Positions 1 through 8,027 of a DNA stretch of 64,000 bases are shown piece after piece. Position 1 is the stretch's first letter. The number at the start of each line of letters is the position of its first letter. A model generated the notes under the pieces. That model searched no databases and was not told the origin of the DNA. It saw only the letters and a list, made by a program, of their open reading frames with translations. The DNA lies in contig CAAGLJ010000071.1 in NCBI GenBank assembly GCA_900770785.1, positions 1-64,000 of the forward strand. Direction: 5' to 3'. A program made the position numbers and the translations under genes. Source of the DNA: Lachnospiraceae bacterium. Lineage in GTDB: Bacteria > Bacillota > Clostridia > Lachnospirales > Lachnospiraceae.

Positions 1-4
1 CCGC

Positions 5-805
5 ATGGTGGAGAAGGAAGATATACGCGACCTGCCGGTATACAAGCTGGCTGACCGGATCAGCCACGCCTATAGCTATGCGGAATGGTTCGGATTGAAT
101 GAATTGGATTACCGGGCAGGAGAGGTCAGACAGTTTTATGGAAAAGAGGTGGCTATGTATTGCTGGCACACCAATGGGGATATACTGTATTTTATTCCTC
201 TGGATAAGGCCAACCACTTTGTTATAGATAAAGAAGGAAATAAGTGTCCGGTATATGTGGATAAAGATGGAGATATGGAGTTTTTCAGCATAGAGGCAGC
301 CCATTATCAAAATAACCCCGGACAGCTTTCGACCACGCTGATCAGCTATGAATATATTCCGCTGGAGTATGGAGATGGGCTGCTTTGGCTGGGGCAGGAG
401 GAAATTCCCCTGAAGCCCTTGGAAGAAATGGGTCTGGAGCCGATTACGGAGGATGGATTTACCAGAGGATTGAAAAAAGAAATTGAAAGGATGCTGACGG
501 AAGCAGGAAAAAATGGGACATACGAGATTTATCTGGGAGAATACAGTATATCTGACAGCAATAAGGTATGTATATCGGCAGCAGTAACGGGAGAGGAAGA
601 AGCCTGGTATTTCCGTTTTCTGATGGTAAGGTATGGAGAAAATGATTACTGTTTCTGGCCTATAGGCTTTGGCCTGAACGGAAATCTTGAGGAATGCGAA
701 GCAGGCAGCCACAGGATGAATGCAGTATGTATAGAGAGAATGGTCAGACTGAAACGGTATCAGGGAATGCTGCGGGCAGGAGAAGAGCAGATAAACATAC
801 TTTGA
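5..805 (+). CDS. Hypothetical protein, possibly 5'-truncated by window edge
   Basis: I do not recognise this protein. From the first ATG it is 266 residues, acidic, rich in aromatic residues, with no signal peptide or clear membrane segment, so it is probably cytoplasmic. The frame is still open at the first base of the window, and the ribosome site would lie outside it, so the true start may be further upstream. The next gene begins 54 bases after the stop and may be co-transcribed. Nothing in the sequence points to a function. Confidence 0.6.
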   Translation: MVEKEDIRDLPVYKLADRISHAYSYAEWFGLNELDYRAGEVRQFYGKEVAMYCWHTNGDILYFIPLDKANHFVIDKEGNKCPVYVDKDGDMEFFSIEAAHYQNNPGQLSTTLISYEYIPLEYGDGLLWLGQEEIPLKPLEEMGLEPITEDGFTRGLKKEIERMLTEAGKNGTYEIYLGEYSISDSNKVCISAAVTGEEEAWYFRFLMVRYGENDYCFWPIGFGLNGNLEECEAGSHRMNAVCIERMVRLKRYQGMLRAGEEQINIL

Positions 806-859
806 GGACGACACATTTGAGATAAGAAGGCTGCCGGGGACAGAAGGTGGAGGAAAAGA

Positions 860-1696
860 TTGAAAAAAATATTTGGTGGAAAAAAAGGCAGGAGGCTGCT
901 GGCAGGAGTATTGCTGCTGGGCGGAGTATTAGCAGCGGTTTATTTCTTTTGGGGGAAAGAAAAAGGTGGAGAGTCCCATCGAATGAGAAGACGCAGCGTG
1001 AAAACCGGAGAGGAACTGTTTTTGGGGCTTGCGAAAGAAGAGGCGGTCGATACCCGGAAATTTCAGCTGGCAAAAGGAGAAAACAGGGAATATGTTACCG
1101 CTTACCTGGCTCTTATTGAGCAATTAATTGCAGAAGAAGAGTATGAGGGTATTTTCAGCTATAATTTGATTTATGTCAATGGGGATAAAACCCCGGAGCT
1201 GGTGGTAAACAAATATTTGGATGGAAGCAATACAATCAGCATGTACACCTGTATGGAAGAGGAGCTGATTGAAGTTCTTGCAGACTGGCCCAATGGAGAG
1301 TATTCGGCGAACCACTATATTCCCTATAAAAATACGATTCGCTATGTGGAATACGAAAATCAGCTGTTGGACATTTATACGAAATACTATCAGCTGGATG
1401 AAGAGGGGAAACTGAAAAAGAACTATTCCCTCCTGAAAAAATATGAGGTAGCGGAGGATGGGGATATTCGCTATAACTGGGAGTTTCTTTCCACCTATGA
1501 GGAGGATACATCCTCCTGGCGTTATTTTTCAAGGGGAGAAAAAATTTCTCACCAAGACTATTCTGCTCAGATTATTGAAGGAGCCTATGAAGGAATCGTG
1601 GGAAATCATTCTGCCCAGGAAATGAAGGAAATCCTCTTTTCCAGGCTGCTTAATCAGGAGGAAAGGAAAATAGAGCAGTCGATTTTGGAGAAATAA
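860..1696 (+). CDS. Hypothetical membrane-anchored protein
   Basis: A 278-residue protein read from a TTG codon that follows a strong ribosome site (AGGTGGAGG, 844-852). The N-terminus is basic, then residues about 13-30 form one hydrophobic segment without a lipobox, giving an N-in, C-out anchor. The remaining roughly 245 residues are charged and tyrosine-rich and would face the outside. The pattern fits an anchored extracytoplasmic protein of unknown role. It is close behind the previous gene and probably shares its transcript. The TTG start is chosen only because of the ribosome site; a GTG at 847 is in another frame. Confidence 0.65.
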   Translation: MKKIFGGKKGRRLLAGVLLLGGVLAAVYFFWGKEKGGESHRMRRRSVKTGEELFLGLAKEEAVDTRKFQLAKGENREYVTAYLALIEQLIAEEEYEGIFSYNLIYVNGDKTPELVVNKYLDGSNTISMYTCMEEELIEVLADWPNGEYSANHYIPYKNTIRYVEYENQLLDIYTKYYQLDEEGKLKKNYSLLKKYEVAEDGDIRYNWEFLSTYEEDTSSWRYFSRGEKISHQDYSAQIIEGAYEGIVGNHSAQEMKEILFSRLLNQEERKIEQSILEK

Positions 1697-1824
1697 ACCT
1701 ATAGGTATGAACAGGTCTCAGAGCATAAAAAGCCCTACATTAAAAGGAAATAGTGGACGATATAGTATAAAAGAGATAAAAGACAGGATAAGCAAGGGAT
1801 AAATGAGGATGGAGGCGAAGTGGG

Positions 1825-2799
1825 ATGAATGTATCCGGAAATGTTACCTTTTATGCAGGGGCCAAAGCCAATACGCAGACTAAGGATACCAGAATGGAAG
1901 AAACAAAAAAGAAGGGGCTGGAAAAAGGGGCCTTCTTTGCAGGAGAGCTGAATAAAGACTTGTTTGCCAATAAAATTCTGGAAAAGAAGAAGGAAGCACA
2001 GAAAAAGGCCATGCGGATAGTGGGGGATGCCTGGGAAAGTGACCGCCAGATTGATGAGGATTTGCAGGAAAGGCGGGATTTGATCAGTACGCTGCATCAG
2101 GAAAATCAGCAGGCACAGTCCCGGATAAATGAAATTAACCAGAGACAGGAAGCCTTGAAGGAGGAATATGGTATTACAGAGGACAGTCAGGAGCAGAAGG
2201 ATCTGGAGCTGCTTCGCCGGGAAAAGCAGATGCTGACCAATCCGGAATCAGGTGAAAGACTGTCTATGGATGAGCTTAAGTATGTCTGGAAGCTCAAGGA
2301 AGAGGGACTCACCGATTATCAGCAGAAGCAGCTTAGTCTGGATGGAGAGAAAAGCCATTTTCAATCCATTATTGATGCAAACCAGAAGACCATACTGGAG
2401 GAGACGGCTATTATCCGGGGAGTACGGCAGGAACGCCTGAAGCATCATACTATGGTAGATGCCCGGAACCAGGCTGAGGAAATCCTGGACGCTGCCAGCA
2501 GAGAAATTATGGGTATGCTTATGGAAGAGGCAAAGGAGTATGTAGACGAGAAAAGCGAAGAGAATCAGGAAAAAGCCGAGAAGCTGGAAGAGAAGCAGGA
2601 ACAGATGGAGGAGTTCATTGAAGCTCAGAAGGAAAAGCAGGATGAGACGGAGGAGATTTGGGAAGAAATACCTGTGGAAGAAATTCTGGACATGGGTCAG
2701 CTGAAGGATGAGGTAAAACAGGAGGTAAAGAAAATCATCAGCAATATGAACCTGGTAGTGGAGGACATTAAAGGGGCTATGGTAGATGAGAGTCTGTAA
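1825..2799 (+). CDS. Hypothetical coiled-coil protein
   Basis: A 324-residue soluble protein preceded by GGAGG at 1811. From about residue 75 onward it is dominated by Glu, Lys, Gln and Leu in heptad-like order, with two long predicted coiled-coil stretches (about 75-125 and 215-285) and no signal peptide or membrane segment. The N-terminal 60 residues are polar and probably disordered. No enzymatic motif is visible. A strong terminator follows directly, so the gene ends its transcript. I cannot name a family; a structural or scaffold role would be a guess. Confidence 0.7.
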   Translation: MNVSGNVTFYAGAKANTQTKDTRMEETKKKGLEKGAFFAGELNKDLFANKILEKKKEAQKKAMRIVGDAWESDRQIDEDLQERRDLISTLHQENQQAQSRINEINQRQEALKEEYGITEDSQEQKDLELLRREKQMLTNPESGERLSMDELKYVWKLKEEGLTDYQQKQLSLDGEKSHFQSIIDANQKTILEETAIIRGVRQERLKHHTMVDARNQAEEILDAASREIMGMLMEEAKEYVDEKSEENQEKAEKLEEKQEQMEEFIEAQKEKQDETEEIWEEIPVEEILDMGQLKDEVKQEVKKIISNMNLVVEDIKGAMVDESL

Positions 2800-2834
2800 G
2801 AAAGGGCATAGAAAGCTGTGATCGGTGCTTTTTA

Positions 2835-2880
2835 ATCAAAAGGGAGAGGAATGCAGGACATTCTTCTCCCTTGATTTTTT
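2835..2880 (+). terminator. Rho-independent terminator
   Basis: A long stem (ATCAAAAGGGAGAGGAATG against CATTCTTCTCCCTTGAT, one bulge) with a short loop is followed by TTTTTT. It separates the coiled-coil gene from the SOS-boxed operon. Confidence 0.85.
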
Positions 2881-2896
2881 ATCAGCAGAATTCTTC

Positions 2897-2945
2897 TTTA
2901 CAAATACGAACATATGTACTAAAATAAAATCAGAACAAATGTTTG
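2897..2945 (+). promoter_or_regulatory. Sigma-A promoter with two LexA/SOS-like boxes
   Basis: TTTACA (2897-2902), a 17-nt spacer and TAAAAT (2920-2925) form a good vegetative promoter. CGAACATATGTAC (2907-2919) lies inside the spacer and AGAACAAATGTTT (2932-2944) lies at the expected transcription start. The known LexA box of Bacillus and clostridia is GAAC-N4-GTTC/T: the second box matches it exactly and the first has one mismatch. Two boxes across the polymerase site suggest tight repression by LexA, which is an inference. Confidence 0.75.
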
Positions 2946-2964
2946 TATAAATAATATAGTTTGG

Positions 2965-4446
2965 ATGGAAGAAAGGATGAGTGAGAATATGCGAAGGACA
3001 GGGGGGATGAATGAGGCTGTCCTGTCAAAGACAGGGATTGGAAGAGTGAAGGATTTGGGGAATAAGCCTAAAATGCAGGTAAGCATTCTGGATACCGCAG
3101 GAACAATCCAGCATAAGCTGGCGATTCTTTCCGATGCAGCCAAGTATGATGTGGCCTGTACTTCCAGCGGAGCAGACAGAAAAGGAAAGGCGGGTGGTAT
3201 GGGTAATTCTGTGGCATCGGGAATCTGTCACAGCTTTTCTGCAGATGGACGCTGTATCAGTCTACTGAAGATTTTGATGACCAACCACTGTGTTTATGAC
3301 TGCAAATATTGCAGGAATCGTGTATCCAATGATATTGAGAGGGTGATTTTTTCACCGGAAGAGATTGCCGGGCTGACCATGGATTTTTATCGGAGGAACT
3401 ATATTGAAGGACTCTTTTTAAGCTCCGGGGTGATTGGAAATCCGGATTATACCATGGAACTGCTCTATCGTACGATTTACCTGCTGCGAAATGTACACCA
3501 GTTTTACGGCTATATCCATGTAAAAGGGATTCCGGGAGCCAGTCCCGCATTGATTCAAAGGATTGGTTATCTGGTGGACAGGATGAGTGTAAATCTGGAA
3601 TTACCTACAGCCCAGGCTTTGCAGGAACTGGCACCCAACAAGCACCGAAAAACGATTCTTGCCCCTATGCGGCAGATCCAGGAGGGAATCAGGGAGAATA
3701 AGCAGGAGCTGGTAGCTTACCGTCACGCACCCAGATTCGTCGGCAGCGGACAGTCTACACAGATGATTATTGGAGCCACACCGGAAAGCGATTATCAGAT
3801 CGTCCAGGTTGCAGAGAGCCTGTATCAGAAGTTTCAGTTAAAGAGAGTATTTTACTCCGCTTTTATCAATGTAAATGAGGACAGGAGCCTTCCGGCTATA
3901 ACTTCCGGGCCGCCTCTTTTAAGAGAGCATCGCCTGTATCAGGCAGATTTTCTTCTGCGGTTTTATGGCTTTCAGGCAAAAGAATTATTAAGTGAGAAAC
4001 AGCCCAATTTTAATGTATTCCTGGATCCTAAGGCAGACTGGGCTTTACAGCACCTGGAGCTGTTTCCTGTGGAAATAAATCGTGCGCCTTATGAGATGCT
4101 GCTTAGAATCCCCGGCATTGGCATCAGAAGTGCAGGAAGGATTGTGAGAGCCAGACGGAATGGAAAGCTGACCTTTGAACATCTGAAAAAAATCGGAGTG
4201 GTCTTAAAAAGAGCCCTTTACTTTATTACCTGCAATGGGAAGATGCTGTATGCCACCAAAATGGAGAAAGACTATATTACACGTAATCTGCTGAACGTGA
4301 AGGAGCGGCTGCCCTTTGACGTCTCAGGGGTTAGCTGGCAGCAGCTTTCATTATTTGATGATATGCATTTTTCAGAAAAAAAGGTTGTCCGACAGCAATT
4401 TCTTCAACAAGGAATTGGCGATGCTTCGGAATGGAGACAGCTATGA
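2965..4446 (+). CDS. Putative DNA modification/repair radical SAM protein with HhH motif
   Basis: A radical S-adenosylmethionine protein. The cluster-binding motif CxxxCxxC is C109, C113, C116 (sequence CVYDCKYC). A helix-hairpin-helix with PGIG at about residues 370-405 is a typical non-specific DNA-binding element. The whole matches the family I know as TIGR03916, an uncharacterised radical SAM family that always occurs with the partner encoded next and is linked, through partner fusions, to uracil-DNA glycosylase. The substrate is unknown. The start is unsure: ATGs at 2977, 2989, 3007 and 3073 are in frame, and family members usually begin near the KLAILSDAAKYD segment, so the first 20-40 residues may not be translated. 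It heads a three-gene operon behind LexA-like boxes. Confidence 0.85.
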   Translation: MEERMSENMRRTGGMNEAVLSKTGIGRVKDLGNKPKMQVSILDTAGTIQHKLAILSDAAKYDVACTSSGADRKGKAGGMGNSVASGICHSFSADGRCISLLKILMTNHCVYDCKYCRNRVSNDIERVIFSPEEIAGLTMDFYRRNYIEGLFLSSGVIGNPDYTMELLYRTIYLLRNVHQFYGYIHVKGIPGASPALIQRIGYLVDRMSVNLELPTAQALQELAPNKHRKTILAPMRQIQEGIRENKQELVAYRHAPRFVGSGQSTQMIIGATPESDYQIVQVAESLYQKFQLKRVFYSAFINVNEDRSLPAITSGPPLLREHRLYQADFLLRFYGFQAKELLSEKQPNFNVFLDPKADWALQHLELFPVEINRAPYEMLLRIPGIGIRSAGRIVRARRNGKLTFEHLKKIGVVLKRALYFITCNGKMLYATKMEKDYITRNLLNVKERLPFDVSGVSWQQLSLFDDMHFSEKKVVRQQFLQQGIGDASEWRQL

Positions 4447-5204
4447 CAGAGAGGATTTTAATTTGCGAGCCCTGCCCGGAAGGAATATTCAGTGCAGTGT
4501 ATACAGCCTATGAAAAGAAACTGGAGCCGGAGATTACCCATATTCAACTGGGAAAGGTGGAAAATTACCGATTGTTTACAGAATATATGGAAGTGGAAAC
4601 CGATGTTAAGAAGGCTCATAAGGTGGAAAGGAGTCTTAGAAAGAAATTGGGGGCTTTTACGGCAGAAAGCCTGTGGTATGCTCTTTCCAGCGTCCATCCC
4701 GACAGGGGAGATGCAGTTTATCACACCATAGTAAGAGGGCTGTCAGGGGCCTTCAGCGGAGAATTGATGGATTACCTTCAAGATCCTTATGTGAATCTGG
4801 TGTCTAAGCTGCGTATACGGGTATGGCATGAGATACATCAGTTCATGGGGTTCCTACGCTTTGCCCAGCTGGAATCAGGAATTCTTTACAGTGAGATTCA
4901 GCCGGAGAATTATATTCTTCCCTTTTTGGGAGAACACTTTGCAGATCGCTTTCCGAATGAAGACTTTCTGATCAGGGATAAGGGGAGAAATCTGTATCTG
5001 GTGCATCAGGTGGGAGAGGAGTATTTTCTTTTCAAAGGACAGAAGAATACCTCTCTGCCTGAATACGCTAAAGAAGAGGAAGAAATCCAACAGCTGTTTC
5101 GCTGCTTTGTCCAGGCCGTTTCCATCAAAGAAAGAGAAAACCGAAGACTTCAGCAGCAGATGCTGCCTTTAAGGTTCAGAAAAAATATGGTAGACTTTGA
5201 TTGA
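4443..5204 (+). CDS. Obligate partner of the radical SAM protein (TIGR03915/DUF4130 type)
   Basis: A 253-residue soluble protein whose start overlaps the stop of the radical SAM gene as ATGA, with GGAG at 4433-4436; an upstream in-frame ATG at 4431 has no ribosome site. It opens with a short beta-strand segment (RILICEPCPEGIFSAVYTAY) typical of the TIGR03915/DUF4130 family, described as a probable DNA-metabolism protein found only beside TIGR03916 proteins and sometimes fused to a uracil-DNA glycosylase domain. No such glycosylase domain is present here. Translational coupling suggests a complex with the upstream protein. Biochemical function is unknown. Confidence 0.82.
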   Translation: MTERILICEPCPEGIFSAVYTAYEKKLEPEITHIQLGKVENYRLFTEYMEVETDVKKAHKVERSLRKKLGAFTAESLWYALSSVHPDRGDAVYHTIVRGLSGAFSGELMDYLQDPYVNLVSKLRIRVWHEIHQFMGFLRFAQLESGILYSEIQPENYILPFLGEHFADRFPNEDFLIRDKGRNLYLVHQVGEEYFLFKGQKNTSLPEYAKEEEEIQQLFRCFVQAVSIKERENRRLQQQMLPLRFRKNMVDFD

Positions 5205-5244
5205 CGGTTTTTGGAGCTGTACTTATCCTTAAGAGAGGTGTCTC

Positions 5245-7707
5245 ATGTCGAGTGAACAATTTGGTTTCCAGAAAGAAATACGGATATCGGTCCGCAAGCT
5301 GGTGGAATTTATTCTAAGAAGCGGTGATTTGGATAACCGCAGAGGGATGGTGCCGGAAAATGCCATGGCAGAGGGCGGCAGAATTCACAGAATGCTTCAA
5401 CGAAGGATGGGAAGCGAATATCGGGCCGAGGTACCTTTACGTTTTGAGGAAAGGACCTCCGACTATGTTTTGACTGTGGAAGGCCGGGCAGATGGGATCA
5501 TTACCCTTCCTGACCAGATTACCATTGATGAAATCAAGGGAACCTATCGGGATTTAGAGCGAATCAGAGAGCCTGAGCCGGTGCATGTGGCACAGGCCAG
5601 GTGCTATGCCCATATGTATACCCTGCTGCTTAATAAGAAAGCCGGGGAAGGAACAGACAATGGAAAGATTGTCCAAAGACTGGACAGCATTCGCATTCGT
5701 ATAACCTATTGTAATATGGATACAGAAGAAATCCGCTATTTTTTTGAAGAATACAGTCTGGAAGAATTGGAAGAATGGTTTGATGACCTTATTAGTCAAT
5801 ATAAAAAATGGGCTGACTATCAGGTACAGTGGGAGAAAATCCGACAGATGGCCATAAAGAACTCAGGCTTTCCCTATTCCTACAGGAAGGGACAAAAGGA
5901 GCTGGCTCAAAGTGTTTATCGCACTATCTATCATGGAAAGAAGTTATTTTTAGAGGCACCTACAGGAGTGGGAAAAACTCTTTCTACAGTCTTTCCGGCA
6001 GTCAAAGCTATTGGAGAGGGGTTGTCCGGCAGACTTTTTTATTTGACAGCAAAAACCATTACCAGAACAGCAGCTGCTCAGGCTTTTCAGCTTTTGCAGA
6101 AGAATGGGCTGCGCTTCAAAACGGTTACCCTGACGGCCAGGGAAAAAATCTGCTTTCAGGAGGAGGTTCAATGTAATCCGGACAGCTGTCCCTTTGCCAA
6201 AGGACATTATGACCGGATAAATGAAGCACTTTTTGTCCTGATTGGGGAAGAAGAGACCTTTTCCAGAGAGGTGATTGAGGCTTATGCAAAAAAATACCAG
6301 GTTTGTCCCTTTGAGCTTACCCTGGATTGCAGTCTTTTTGCAGATGGGGTAATTGGTGATTACAACTATCTTTTCGATCCACACGTCTATTTAAAGCGTT
6401 TTTTCGGAGAAGGAGGAAGCGGAAACAGTATTTTTCTAATCGATGAGGCCCATAACCTGGTAGAACGGGGCAGGGAAATGTATAGTGCAGTTCTTCTTAA
6501 GGAAGATTTTCTGGCATTGAAGAAGAAGGTCAGACCCTATTCCACCAGAATGGAAAAGCAGCTGGAGAGGTGTAACAGAGAGCTTCTGCTTCTGAAAAGG
6601 GAAACACAAAGGGTGAAGGAATGGGAGACGGCAGAAGACTTTGTACGTGCCCTGAGCCACCTTTCTACAACCATGTCTGAATATCTGGAAAATCATAATG
6701 ACACACCTGTCAAAGAAGAGGTTTTAGCCTTTTATTTTGAAGTTTCTCACTTTTTATTTATCTATGAGGGAATGCAGGATGACTATGTAATTTATACGGA
6801 ATTGACTGAAATGGATAATTTTCTTCTGAAGCTGTTTTGTGTTAATCCGGCCAGACAATTAAAGGCCTGCATGGACAAAGGCAGAAGCAGTATTTTGTTT
6901 TCTGCTACCTTACTTCCTGTACAGTATTATAAGAAGCTGCTGGGAGGAGAAGGGGAGGATTATGAGGTTTATGCCGGCAGTTCCTTTGATCCCAGAAGAT
7001 GCGGACTGTTTATCGGACGTGATGTGACCAGTAAATATGCAAGACGAAGTCAGGAGGAGTTCTATCGTATTGCTTCTTATATTCACCATATTGTAGAGCA
7101 GCGACAGGGAAATTATATGGTATTCTTTTCTTCTTTTGCCATGCTGGAGCAGATTTATGCTATTTTTCAAAAATATTTTAATGAAGCTGGAACGGTAGAA
7201 TGTATTCGACAAAAAGAATCCATGAAAGAAGAAGAAAGAGAAAATTTTCTGAAACATTTTACGGGGAATAAGTATCTAAATATACAGGAGAAGATTATGC
7301 TGCCCGTAGAATGGGAGGAAAGGACTCTGCTGGGCTTTTGCATTATGGGCGGTATTTTTGGGGAAGGCATTGACTTAAAGCAGGACAGCCTGATTGGGGC
7401 TATTCTGGTGGGGACAGGACTTCCCCAGGTGTGTATGGAACGGGAAATCCTGAAGAAATATTTTCAGGAGAGAGAAGGGACGGGCTTTGAATATGCTTAC
7501 CGTTATCCGGGAATGAACAAGGTACTGCAGGCGGCAGGAAGAGTTATCCGTACACAAAGTGACTTAGGGATAGTAGCACTTTTAGATGAGCGCTTTCTGC
7601 AAAGCTCATATACAAGAATGTTTCCCAAAGAGTGGAGGGAGTATGAGATTGCGGATGTGGATACAATCGGACATAAAATAGAAAAGTTCTGGAACGAGTG
7701 GTTGTAG
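5245..7707 (+). CDS. PD-(D/E)XK nuclease fused to DinG/XPD-type iron-sulfur helicase
   Basis: An 820-residue protein with AGAGAGGTG upstream. Residues about 10-190 resemble Cas4/RecB nucleases: GRADG (D83), EIKG (E96, K98) and a following Q117xxxY121. Residues about 205-820 form a superfamily 2 helicase of the XPD/DinG kind: Walker A APTGVGKT (238-245), iron-sulfur cysteines C303, C310, C315 with C354 as probable fourth, DEAH at 400-403, and motif VI QAAGRVIR (762-769). XPD/DinG helicases unwind DNA 5' to 3' and act at forks, R-loops or damage. The joined nuclease domain suggests resection or cleavage of the unwound strand. It closes the SOS-boxed operon, which supports a damage-response role. 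Confidence 0.88.
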   Translation: MSSEQFGFQKEIRISVRKLVEFILRSGDLDNRRGMVPENAMAEGGRIHRMLQRRMGSEYRAEVPLRFEERTSDYVLTVEGRADGIITLPDQITIDEIKGTYRDLERIREPEPVHVAQARCYAHMYTLLLNKKAGEGTDNGKIVQRLDSIRIRITYCNMDTEEIRYFFEEYSLEELEEWFDDLISQYKKWADYQVQWEKIRQMAIKNSGFPYSYRKGQKELAQSVYRTIYHGKKLFLEAPTGVGKTLSTVFPAVKAIGEGLSGRLFYLTAKTITRTAAAQAFQLLQKNGLRFKTVTLTAREKICFQEEVQCNPDSCPFAKGHYDRINEALFVLIGEEETFSREVIEAYAKKYQVCPFELTLDCSLFADGVIGDYNYLFDPHVYLKRFFGEGGSGNSIFLIDEAHNLVERGREMYSAVLLKEDFLALKKKVRPYSTRMEKQLERCNRELLLLKRETQRVKEWETAEDFVRALSHLSTTMSEYLENHNDTPVKEEVLAFYFEVSHFLFIYEGMQDDYVIYTELTEMDNFLLKLFCVNPARQLKACMDKGRSSILFSATLLPVQYYKKLLGGEGEDYEVYAGSSFDPRRCGLFIGRDVTSKYARRSQEEFYRIASYIHHIVEQRQGNYMVFFSSFAMLEQIYAIFQKYFNEAGTVECIRQKESMKEEERENFLKHFTGNKYLNIQEKIMLPVEWEERTLLGFCIMGGIFGEGIDLKQDSLIGAILVGTGLPQVCMEREILKKYFQEREGTGFEYAYRYPGMNKVLQAAGRVIRTQSDLGIVALLDERFLQSSYTRMFPKEWREYEIADVDTIGHKIEKFWNEWL

Positions 7708-8027
7708 TAGATAAAGAATTAAGATATACTGAAAAAATAGGACAAATGTGGTAAAGAAATTATTTAGCAACCATTTTAACTGCAAAATTTGTCAAAAAAA
7801 AGAAATATGACACTTGATTTTGAAGTTATGACACATATTTTATACACGTTAGACAGGTGAAAACCTGTGGATAACTATGTGGAAACGGTGGATTTCTTGA
7901 AAAAATGGATTTGTAGAGTTATCCACGGACTTATCCACAGGGAAATGTAAAAATATGGGAAAAACATAAAAAATACTACATTAGTCAATGACAAATAACA
8001 CAACTTATGTAAACTAGGAGGATGATT
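7708..8027 (+). other. AT-rich intergenic region with a DnaA-box cluster
   Basis: No gene is visible. The region has a perfect TTATCCACA on the + strand at 7931-7939, a perfect copy on the other strand at 7866-7874 (TGTGGATAA), TTATCCACG at 7919-7927 and TTATACACG at 7840-7848, one base from the E. coli R2 box. A stem-loop ACAGGT-GAAA-ACCTGT (7853-7868) overlaps one box. ATGACAC occurs twice (7807 and 7828). AT-rich DNA follows. It may regulate the downstream amylase operon or act as a DnaA-binding site; dnaA is not in the window. Confidence 0.7.

Noticed and set aside
7708..8027. Main chromosomal origin
   Set aside because: No dnaA, dnaN, recF or gyrase genes lie near; the boxes alone do not prove an origin, so it is kept only as a DnaA-box cluster.
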